From: Guillardia theta CCMP2712
Lineage: Eukaryota; Cryptophyceae; Pyrenomonadales; Geminigeraceae
NCBI RefSeq assembly: GCF_000315625.1
Contig: NW_005434639.1
Location: forward strand, 125,079-189,078
Length of the DNA stretch: 64,000 bases
Direction of reading: 5' to 3'
Each line of letters starts with the position of its first letter. Position 1 is the first letter of the stretch. The translations under genes and the position numbers were made by a program. This document shows, one piece after another, positions 24,001-25,836 of the stretch. Under the pieces are notes generated by a model. That model made no database searches. It saw only the letters and a program-made list of their open reading frames with translations, and was not told the origin of the DNA.

Positions 24001-24972
24001 CTCAAAGGATCCGATGGCAGGCGCAGCAGCGACAGTTGGAAAGACTGGACCTTGAGAGGCATTCGTTTCCACCAAGACCCTAGGATCATGCAACAATATT
24101 CCATCCTGACCTATCGCTATTCCCGCCGACTGTGGAACAAAGATCCTGCAATGCAGCAGCGCCGGCAGGAGAAAACTTGTAGAGGCAGGCATATAAACGC
24201 TAAGAACGCTGCTCATACTCCAACTTGAGCGAAGTATAGTACTGACAGTCAGTAGACCTTGCGCGTTCGAACAATTCAATTCAACGAGGGAAAACTGAGA
24301 TGTGTAACATGGATAACCTTTTTGACATGTGAAACTAGGAAATGAGACCCTGATCATATCATTCGCAATCATATTCATCTGGGCAATGAACGAGACGTCT
24401 ATCCCAACCATTCTTCCTGCAACCCTCTCCGTAAAATCAACCTTGAGGGTGTCCGTGAACGAACCAATCTGCAGCAGAGGTGTGTTCACAGGAACCGAGG
24501 GCCCGCCATTCTGCGCGTTTGTGTAGTAAGTACCGAAGGAGTTGATTCGAACTCCTTCCTTGGGAGCACTGATGCCCGATGTCGCTGGGATCAGCACGCT
24601 GTAATCGCGACCATTGGCCGTTATTTGAGTGCATGTGAGGACAAGAGTGCTCTCTGCCTCTACCCAGTCCGCTTCTGCGAACTCTGCTGTGCCAAGCTGG
24701 ATGGTCCCCGTGGAGTTGCGGAAGAAGTTAGGCAGCGTGACCCAGATCTTGTCTCCAGGGAGCAGACCGCCGCAACCAAAGCACATCTTGAACTTCAAGG
24801 TGAAGTTCAATGGCTGCGCTGAATACGCTCGTGTATAATCGACGGTAAGGTATTGAATCGCTACTTGATCTCTGAGGCCGAAGAAAGAAACTTCTGACGA
24901 TTTCATCCCTACTCCACTTGAGGTGAACGCTTGAAATAGGACAAGGATGCCACTCAGAAGCCATCTCTTCAT
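1..24972 (-). CDS. Giant secreted/surface tandem-repeat protein with nested EndA-like domain (3' end beyond window)
   Basis: I read every codon of this frame on the minus strand from the ATG at 24972 to base 1 and found no stop, giving at least 8,324 residues (over 900 kDa) with no need for an intron. The N-terminus MKRWLLSGILVLFQAFTSSG is a typical secretory signal peptide. The rest is built of degenerate units of about 142 aa (132-157), each with the order: V-G-S-F, alternating hydrophobic strands, G-E/D-x-I, L-P-G-F, A-S-W-N, I-P-x-S-x-G-I-x-L-P, then N-x-x-x-G-P-V. N-x-S/T sequons are frequent. Units look like beta-sandwich adhesin-type domains, but I do not recognise the family. Cysteine-rich insertions and an endonuclease I-like domain interrupt the array. 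No transmembrane segment was noticed in the visible part. Function is inferred: extracellular matrix, periplast or adhesion. The C-terminus lies outside the window. Confidence 0.9.
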   Translation of the reverse strand, partial: MKRWLLSGILVLFQAFTSSGVGMKSSEVSFFGLRDQVAIQYLTVDYTRAYSAQPLNFTLKFKMCFGCGGLLPGDKIWVTLPNFFRNSTGTIQLGTAEFAEADWVEAESTLVLTCTQITANGRDYSVLIPATSGISAPKEGVRINSFGTYYTNAQNGGPSVPVNTPLLQIGSFTDTLKVDFTERVAGRMVGIDVSFIAQMNMIANDMIRVSFPSFTCQKGYPCYTSQFSLVELNCSNAQGLLTVSTILRSSWSMSSVLSVYMPASTSFLLPALLHCRIFVPQSAGIAIGQDGILLHDPRVLVETNASQGPVFPTVAAAPAIGSFEEYRFQFAGQSPDVILAGDIVSISLKFIHNRDILPGEHIALHLPGFSRRVADQNQSITTQNDQFDQAKWHRDSNILVFTAKYLVLAGLRSDIFVSSQNSFALPTTGLPSDFQGVQLTTDAIYGPVVSRSLDILTPVGAFSYTSMSYDNPTAGERVDIHFQFTPLMSIQEGELIEFYLPGFKGPEGIIPQSDVFDMGSVSDPRFYAAWSATYPDQRLVFVVNCGKVLEANRSVHAFISSTSGLTLPEKAISLNQQTFFISCNAKAGPVYSTPLWYVEPVGALLATSTYARLAYIPESPSAGSIVQLELVFSNGMKLVKGDVLSMQLPDFFAEYSLENNFERRSMIQIVVNTINYVYLSATWVQGSHEFSISFNEDIIEASNITIVIPESFGLHVPVNGLMANQATLRLFGSFEAGPVAPQSIKISPAVPLFDSIVASFDPPAIERDLSINISLHDVATSRPRNLVEQWRLKLSGLRRASSISAFTVVGQNIDVLGSSWNPLTSEVLLTVTISTASSFRYLYISSSQQLYVPFPGLAANSFSLSLDPTHGYPIQLPINSRAIGSLQTQPQIVFTSTVVAGSPAAFEISFTASMSLAPKDRIVLNLPGFFTPVGIFDLDIYQVTAGQNSLSLTVSVGKKIDPGVKQVVQFQSQLGILFPPDGLSALTSPTIEMIAVAGYLIPTALVSTATDGSFESTRMFFNNYNLVDSSADVIITFVPQMPMAANETISIRMPSFSQPQQAFAAVSNTSLAMTWLQSSRTLLLKLEQSLQRGELVKVEVPAGTGLTLPTEGVEKNWDGIQISAQLATSMVDWQPFKFVQAVGKFRNFTLDFHPRTPLAACKLDLQLESSINISIGDKVSVFLPNFTSSSSLTLSEMGTAAVQGIMTEGMNGTWDEVRGVLELVCERAAGCGRSVSESLDGILKLPGGGLEEADKRLEAMMRSSEGLVAIERESVIWSPAVPAQSSQMREKGATWVEERSKGILFNSDEIQMAGTAGKRRLLEVGGGQGFTSTRLDAYSLSGMVEVQFACLSNLSTGEEISVSMPNLFVGTSSALQDSSPLLSVKSFNVSLGRVVLRIDQDILASTLVHFKITGLVLSKVNQNYSPSISSAPRFQDQPFQNVRFFCSFSQSYPLVFASLVHYNARAGEPVELRFRVTFSDSQKHILRIHLPEISLQQATQNVTEFFLAGVYWTRIRWTEPSKVLEVFPYGVGSFQPEFAISTSYGFVLSRYGFRSIDRGIFILLDDCYRHVFDELPPVGSFNNETQVSFVDGVPGQPSRIIFNFSIAMSIQFEETIFVHIPKFLGKSSKVAYFNLSCSLDNSKSLVPSSVLWDPPFLNFTVLSDIPPSSRCLAVVEQEVNVVIPPGGVYIVDFITVATNAQDGPVLPTRVYNVLGVGRIEPVYLRYESTSSPETGLQILFSYSLPLKSGDALVLSLPGFLGEITHNVWVPGFGLASWNPLLGQLRLVLLNTAFDANTSVAIFVDSDAGIRLPLEGVSRNQPSLKIGVQSPVAYAVQVAFPESDGVGSFLNSPKLSYGNPTAGEVSSLILEFRPEMRILVDEHVGLILPGFTGGRDTFNVSSTPEGWFKVGRWYVNESRLLMTAAVVIPGPNETIQIVIPEAAEIRLRLKGLGANQQDLKILTNAIDGPIKGAIIPTSQAVGSFYEPVKKLPFLHVTYTALESPATIQFSFEPQMTIRAGEIINLTLTGFTANGNIYKFDPINDNANLYANWFNKDAVLQLVFIQDIPELSAQSLTVPSSFGIRLPPYGISTNDPRMRISCNAIYGPVPPIPIAYSNPIGVFTYKSISFDPPVAGSLVTLSVGFRLNQEIATNESVKMTWTYNRNVISECSQAFPSHPDVTVATAGNGSLYFPTALIKWSETQVVIEVLAAQVVQQDMVISFSIPSSSGIRLPKCGFNDHYDKFLIETNAKAGPANPSSMQVLNVGSFHHSVIRFDPPQIGQLASIDLAFFSSMALSKDSSLSLTLPGFQLDKADQGTAVTITATSSCCDGACQMVGQWRPLLFELQILFSSNPIVFSVDQLCNYHIQISRSELFRVSLEGLSENSSNVTLGTNSSYGKVVPLPIDKSPGIYKTGGIVESNLSFFLFGSSQLPSSNNPCGIQLSVRMKMLLVPGDIMTLRLPDFKNTTGFQPQRTCSTSKVRSLYWLEAESSLVLQVISEIEARELFIYSSCVEEQLILPEQGVRPNSVNITLSSNASAGPFPPLSLQQVTPIGALLNSSISFSPPYAAPVSRYASSPCCNDYTASCCTNYQEACNFRVNVTVKFIKYMSITPADKLLVQLCGFQRVVNCPAPPTNETSMFDLSWDAVQSQLTLIPKYTLYSTFMDFVVPSSFGLVLPLDGLYGRECLRIGTDAADGPVPLTSFPYKQRVGAFWNMSISFITSSPLATIGLTIRMRNKMPLVAKDVIVLYLPTFSGPNISCASAVGENGTLISSAWFRENSSVAFELVDSFPVDSTITIFLPSTAMIGIPKDGLSASSSIFLSTDAFFGPVLKTKIHYVPVIGWQGIFNHVSLRFGDQPSTHYPVPLLLSFSYNASLHYGDEIVLGLTRFSFPQSLVDTSTFTTEWSVRSDCSKGCGWQTVMYPIVGSALWDAANQTLTLKLVGDIEAGTEMSILIPSTAGMNLPQTGVGRQHNISIACKAQAGSTRSPFRVVDFYPVGGIDNPNITFDPLQADVYSRVLVSLDILMELNVYPDSTFVDKLLVTLTGFQGDDRCESFNATAVFPFSEACWNLTTHTLSLSVGSFIPKRTSLQFALGSNFVKLPVDGLIENYQALKISVSALDGNVLPTAFERSPAVGVFNNPVLRFSPAYAGRFTTLTMSFVAGMGMLYGETVTLHLPGFSAKPSSTTISTLSQRFAFVSWQAETSSLVFTVEYPFSKGEQIREILSSADLTLPIDGVYADSKLIRISSNARSGPVIPTPFVEGNFDPVGYFKFSRLHVAPPSTSLSVSLTISFISIVDLQPNAVVQLDLPGFTVSGAVSHHNETGPTVTSIQWNSQISRLSIVLGQVVYHDALTSIKFSAAQLIKIPAGGLAANEPSLKISCVQSVGAILPTSIMYSPGIGSNGKAVDVQLFFDQKGPIAGMISPMKIQFVANVSLFPSDTILLTLPGFSSASVNVSVLVVTDWYGGQSQETVASWMSAQSKLELNVPLELPASSLVTLSLLQGLILPQDGLPKDKIGLKLQASAVAGDIPVTDIGRWPAIGSVVSSLSFDPPRAGVSSSIIFHFTPSMTIYKDETLSLKLPGFRRSSQAQLDISPPSVFVNGSWSERDMEVRWRAAEDIAMYSALTLTIGVDQGIITPVDGIMTNDSAFTVSINASEGQVFSAPVSGVQGIGSLEQVSAFFFPKDRSMYLEISFAIKSRKVIFKDDSLILLLPFLGRASGNQQISLAGEDSASFQALWGTSSCGNGSQADQSCPCKYEEVKGFDQKFLTLSSLGNLPLGREVKLTITADSALMVDQVSMVWATSNNFLVGCSRYGDLEPINNLNLTGILSTSLNFGDKVSLSPVNFSISFESDISFDVNDTLRLHLPDFYSEGSCQDPRTLTISISGQSMKHALSACWANSTSELLMTFESHVRLLGNSSVFISSSVGMVIPQAGIRRLSCYTLQAFTSRYGNFSSCITHVVPIGNFLRSEVGFYGSVSSSSLLSGINSIGVVVQPTMTILRGESITITFYDFKNVSERADGVLPSNGTDWTVIWDENRGKMRLVANETISAFSVVVLTINVSVLIKVPIEGVRDGDTRFNINSDAQDGPVLSAPLTKIQAIGSFYNADPNKNVNIVFTPPVAYNSRSQVKTSLQASFTPTMKIAPGELVELFLPGFQATPSQFTVTSTNLRFIQASWQGSLSILSLTAQSSVVIGESVVVTVPQSVGFKIPEEGIARGKIYIKCNALDGPVPFSPVQYTPIGSFAGTSWLDYGNKRAGELSDLFFRFRASMKIFQDDFVRLSLPSFTLLPGQISVVDPQHYITRASWSTRLQILEFTVVQEIPANVSISLSVYHSESGLVLPVYGTNLNNGDIKISCTSSDGPILPTPVWQSPAVGTFLSSTTFQVIPGQVGVANVISFSFTPHLPIQQGDHVVLNLPLFERSEVYQDQIHSSEIVTVPEGFASGASWDLATNNMVLTLAKDVFQSNLKVEIKNFKLPARGLLTHTSSCGSLIDRSVLDTYLPNISTDAVLGPVLPIRIKQISPAGAFTTFGLTFAPLRAGHSVEITIVLTPTMPIESGSLFHIYLGGFNGGATSGNLVSTSNVPFSFIWDPSSEMLDLTANQCINQNVEVTLVVPESIGITLPQLGITLSAGKMNVSCSAPAAPIPPTPITDYTPVGFFYETSLRFDPPQIGSSPSITVSFVPTMNLQPNDNIVLRIPGLDGNDGASINVQVLEGPAGGINEASWSQTSPDYSFVLPVQTNIPAFTKLTLRIAQSSVTISSRGNGLNDQANTLASSATDGEVPISQAIPIEKSEEVKQYGSVNVSSIRFSKEPRAGMPTELSVVMAFDVLTYVDDSLLIKLPDFRLSNRSDLQALTLEDSERSITVSESTEGVEITFVNKVYRDPYFSFSFVIPDAAGILLPEKGVNEASFISLQGNLSAGEIQQVLFRDIQYIGYFKNNTALSYIEPMAPNSISQVPGNVQVRLELTSRLIPGDKISIILPGFSVLESPFPVIVSSSETQAVGSWNKTEEMLTFEFFADVPGNTIFTLTTNASIIMPHNGVTAGSRNFTIFSSAKYGPVPRIPPTFVTEYQLLGSFMDTTVLRFYPAKAADVSSLFFSFQAVMPLAPGELIVLKLPKFYGASVNGSVTATNGSITSASWENSTMQLIFTVDSEISAFFKVDVNISSSFGIIVPDDGIRLNQPNLGISTNAASGPVSKHPLTPFVSSQSIGSFLDSFVLSFNPPMAGAPVQISISFVPEMMLVVKDTITVYLPLFLGVSGPLCVGISSSDPARFERASWNQALESLTLTVSREISIHENISVIVPSSSGLMLPSTGLLGGIDIRQPRVAAIAVDGSIPIQPITYIQHFPRIGAFEYSHLAFDPERCSNNNISALELSFVVTMRIDEGEHVRLKLPLRGTFLESCSSCCIENFTSFSHGRVDLGDCTQPSDPGANGTGGNQSIVLPIFFVFNQSVGAREKITVRVPLPAGVYLMRDELDETSFQLSCNAKQGLILDSFPLVVSGLAPLQYPVSVRLNDSRVGYDAEVEIVMRFDVDLEPRSSVQLELHGLQRSDCNDTCQVPLAGLSAGLFSVDRVCDVTTRRTLLGCGWGIEDIADLQIADCASFLCPSYCPAPALSPTCPSESAYFSLDNPQQKVSLCQAGIGMSRCLKDGFALNAQRLDPSASCPDQIGGATAQSLSMYNSSSFLFEPYTSTVHEALWFPSNETLLLTVGRKSIPRGTLLKLYLSNFNTRIVGRSNFSTTTSLVYTSQVQCKDCRPFRHAASGPYVNNVTNSSITFNPINAGEAAAIIIAFVPAFDIVAQEYFLIHLPGFTGEAISQIAGLQGSSKDLVNIQWLPVLQRFNVTVRCGQVVKKDQLFHVEVPSSAALLLPFPGIRTRNVHEFTVTFYTSSIKPFPFYFDFVSTIGRFAYSSLHFSSPVANQSVDVIFSFTPGMDIGSGESVVFSLPEFAWEGDEVQTVSEGCEVNFSSWDPSVNEISFLVFSKIPSFQGCSIKLDRSSKFRLPTYGVPFNVFDFRVSTNSRDGAVRNARVDFVQPVGAVMESLIYFEPPIAGENVNISMQLKFSMPLFPGETFTVLLPSFQGSSLSPLSLHVEPAAKISTSSWNLTTSTLTFTVADSCAGPTILAGTRIFIKVLNASGLYLPESGVRRQQHGILITVNAAQGPVSSVSPALVRPVGSFFARLRLEERSPELRFTPTLPTTMTLFLQVPMELNNGETIRLDLPNFYSSSSEQRIIRVGSLPPEVVTSAMWDPVGQKLEFLIGANLSAHSSLTLEVLANQGLIPPKVGLEWNQSGFFISCNATDGPVLPIQVPRSNPVGMIYGSTSLDSAPYVTFEPRYAGAVANLFLRFVPTMKILEGELIILQLDSFGGDSNTNITLQFSPHLQNATWNLQTKTLVMIVSQRIDPLEVIEVVVGTDAGISLPVNGIRKQQNFTIASNAFYGPRTPVPIHVDTIGSILYGPTIRFETVLDPHLMRHLGKAGEAADIFVSLALSMDLAMRETITFPLPNFQGDSFVDFPVVSDRNLSFNVSWNASDSLIVVDSQDDVPAETLISFVLPRTLGLVIPVVGVRENQSNFWIAVASDDGPIYRSGLYSSTVYNISIAVQTEQTSFSNVFPVGSFVYPRLFLLPPVAGQYAALLMMIGVRMHIRAADEMFLEYSLIDFEAQNFTGACLYEDGTRAELVGTVDRARSLLTFVFSADVQIDTNVKIYVDPSARIKIPVGGMYPNQTSFKILTSAFNGPVPSTDLLFAQSVGIVMDTSLSYSPLIVNAVVEVEVKFTVTFDLIRGDRVFIYLHGFQRQDYSKQVEVAAAMQDVFHPDWITNCNSTGIALTVLNASVPSMQPIVVKFLWQNGIMLPHRPLRRDENVSTISVMSRNGNIPFTPILKNPPVGSFSDVSIVFSPRIYGSPTDINVSFTPNMDLSPGDVVVVKLAGFSGAVCHEFPVTSHPHKLFYHASWNPQEQTLSFNVSAAFTPVNDSSFASQNASWVFVSSSHCSIIVPKAGVGSNHTFTIRTDAKEGPVLERAILNYSFIGSVNFAGLLFLPPIAGETTTIKFVFSVNVNMNKGETILLRLQGLSGPSNSSLTLFSLPDRLFSEATWSQSLGTMRLVVNNTILPDQHVTVWIPSESGITLPATGFALNNAAFTVSFDATAGVIPYHQLVNSTQVPFAAVPIGLFSAPVCEVPVLRFELLNADRLVQLFIKICLRRPKSGYVISLILPGFVGPSLENLLISTPQPTTSFNMTWVYERSCTRVCMNNSWTNQTLAIDFPSCMPSTVLEYVSCSDTCEEHNELRLVYESAESASDMQVGLKHFDLMIPSSVGIVLPKTGIPAEWKEGAMFVYDDAMKKFAVPMRIEPLGNFMVRPEISLDAADDHSPIQLTLAFSLSFPLYEFDTIKLVLPFVTADDMQGIRVLVDGQDRMRGRWSDSQLTLTLMEGSFHTESCMQTTLFIPPENALYYKYGIEAIETTSMITVLAKYGVVENLTFPVTSLGFFSHPSFIYPVPFNPGFPCTMYLGFLAGMKLSKGSVVNFEFQNFSLSGGECFPIQSYPLGFFTFASWNHSTSVLTTTCERDLEPYKRVIVIIPSKSGLSLPPDGLSAQSNPVTISAHGAHGKFLKHAISSFPTIGSFQVSTLKWDPRPNTDTYIQFEFSPNMPLLRGEHVYVSLEGFERAGGDGEPVVESSGHYTHRQLPDSKLPTQYICSPCVSNEYQDGSSLAAGYYRGVCGKGGVELRRAMHDRIRRTHQRPAGSAASMAKLFEMERRVAEWGPVRSIYSGRVLNFSLDNSSWKFTNLWSRSMGSEPYCGEDSDSVLFPPSLDFHNRYPSEVSLNRLLHEPELYRATEGRYYNKTAMLFDMCDDSCMADFDLKVRYSSEWSVSTDLFEPPAQVRGDIARSLLYMSLRYDGEDGEANLDLKGFSPDEQTRCCFSDQSQYGCFRSDCYMGQLPTLLRWNIEDPPSEVEMMRNDLIEEYQGNRNPFVDFHQLAWLLYDPISLNSSEYLSDCGRDNSSMANATWSAASSTLRLVVNRPIGRGDHVSVMIPKSEGFKTPAFSIAGSNQSFKVWTDASSGLVYPVALKASQPVGIFALSPSLQFSTPAFANEVTDLKFGFSLDIDLIREDSLQFILPGFHVNQVAEQAEVTAACNAECVRLCSDPLRYAGALMQQCESFSFFNSSQDVCQQRCNASCTSLNDVHEGLNVTMLVTSTCAAVYISPERNFSAREQISFTVSSSYGVRLPSSGVPLSGHNITLRLLHLSPCNWTTNSSCGTLRDFYTELQGQEKFQSPAVSLPWIFIEPQSVAAFESATLSYIPRVTSQPVKLKLQ
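997..1812 (-). other. Endonuclease I (EndA/NucM)-like domain nested in a repeat unit, catalytic pair lost
   Basis: Residues about 7721-7992 of the giant protein match the endonuclease I/extracellular nuclease family. In order: G-Y-Y start, M-H-D-R-I helix, W-x4-L-W-x-R-S-M-G, L-D-F-H-N, S-L-N-R-L, F-E-P-P-x-x-V-R-G-D-I-A-R-S-L-L-Y-M, L-R-Y, L-L-R-W-N-x-x-D-P-P, and R-N-D-L-I-E-E-Y-Q-G-N-R-N-P-F-V-D. In active members the metal ligand Glu and general-base His sit as E-H just before the W-P-x-S segment; here those positions read Thr7793-Asn7794. His7822 and the metal-binding-type Asn7832 remain. The domain lies between the L-x-G-F strand and the A-T-W-S strand of one repeat unit, so it is an insertion into a repeat, not a terminal fusion. 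Likely a pseudoenzyme used for binding; loss of activity is inferred. Confidence 0.85.
7921..8340 (-). other. Cysteine-rich insertion in the giant protein
   Basis: Residues about 5545-5684 break the repeat pattern with more than ten cysteines, including the run C-A-S-F-L-C-P-S-Y-C and the motif G-C-G-W. Its spacing suggests a small disulphide-bonded module. A second cysteine-rich stretch lies near 420-600 (motifs C-N-A-E-C-V-R-L-C and C-Q-Q-R-C-N-A-S-C). Neither matches a family I can name. The reading frame stays open through both. Confidence 0.6.
24913..24972 (-). other. Signal peptide of the giant protein
   Basis: The first 20 codons encode M-K-R followed by a hydrophobic stretch (WLLSGILVLFQAF) and small residues, a classical n/h/c-region layout. 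It is the first ATG of the frame and is followed by mature-like sequence containing paired cysteines and N-glycosylation sequons, so the protein is predicted to enter the secretory pathway. Confidence 0.8.
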
Positions 24973-25339
24973 GATTATAGTGATCCTCTGCTATCCTCGA
25001 CCCTTCATGCACTCCCTGCTCGCCTCACTAGCTCAATCATCGTCTCAAACTTACAGATCGCTCGTCTCATCAACATATCTTCTCCTCTCCGTCCTCCTCT
25101 TCCTGCGCTTCTTCCCTTTGCCTGCCTCCCCCACCATGGCATCTCCGCCATGGTCACTGAAAACGAAGGGACGTCCACCGGGTACCCCCACCCACCCCCT
25201 CAAATCTTTCACCCCATAATATCCTCTTGGGTTCAGTATTGCCTGATACCACCGGTGGTTTGACTTGAGCTTTGGACCCCCTGTAAATTGTCAAAGGTTG
25301 TCATGGAGAAAATGAGTAGGAGCTCAAATGCGGATCTGG

Positions 25340-25680
25340 CAGTACCGAGGGAGGAAGGGAGGGGAAAGGGGAGGGGAAAGGGGAGGGGAGGAGAGGAGAG
25401 GAGGAGAAGGGAGGAAGGGAGGGAGGGAGGAGGAGTGGCGAGGAGGAGGGAAGGGAGGGTNNNNNNNNNNNNNNNNNNNNNNNNNNNNNNNNNNNNNNNN
25501 NNNNNNNNNNNNNNNNNNNNNNNNNNNNNNNNNNNNNNNNNNNNNNNNNNNNNNNNNNNNAGGGAACGAAGGGAGGAGAGGGGAGGGCGGGAGGGGAGGG
25601 GAGGGCGGGAGGAGAGGGAGGAAGGAGAGGGGAGGGAGGGGGGAGGGAAGGGTAAGAAGGAAGGGAGAGGGAAAGGTTAA
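25340..25680. repeat. Polypurine (GGGAGG/GGAAGG)n microsatellite
   Basis: Nearly every base on the plus strand is G or A on both sides of the N block, with short GGGAGG, GGAAGG and GGAGAGG words. The tract probably caused the assembly break and its true length is unknown. Confidence 0.9.
25461..25560. other. Assembly gap (100 N)
   Basis: Exactly 100 N characters, the usual placeholder for a gap of unknown size, inside the polypurine tract. Confidence 0.98.
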
Positions 25681-25744
25681 GGTGAAGCTAAGGGCCTTAC
25701 ATCGTGCTAAGTGGAAGGTGGCTGTTGTGGAGGCAGTGAGGACA

Positions 25745-25836
25745 GGAAGAGGAGGTTTGAAACTCTGATCTCATCATTTCAAATTACGCAGGAAGAGGAG
25801 GTTTGAAACTCTGATCTCATCATTTCAAATTACGCA
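25745..25836. repeat. 46-bp perfect tandem duplication over the 3' end of the STAND/WD40 gene
   Basis: Bases 25745-25790 and 25791-25836 are identical. The right copy carries the last codons and the stop of the WD40 gene (minus strand); the left copy repeats them just downstream of the real stop, so the protein is not changed. Confidence 0.95.

Larger units (their letters stand above)
24973..25819. other. Spacer: promoter side of the giant gene, polypurine tract, assembly gap
   Basis: This stretch lies between the 5' end of the giant gene and the 3' end of the STAND/WD40 gene, both on the minus strand. The part next to 24972 should hold the giant gene's promoter, but I see no recognisable TATA or initiator motif. 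The rest is a G/A-rich simple repeat interrupted by Ns and a short tandem duplication. Apparent reading frames across the purine tract are low-complexity artefacts. Confidence 0.7.

Noticed and set aside
25288-25768. Two plus-strand ORFs running through the N block
   Set aside because: They consist of Gly/Arg/Glu repeats from the polypurine tract and read across unknown bases.
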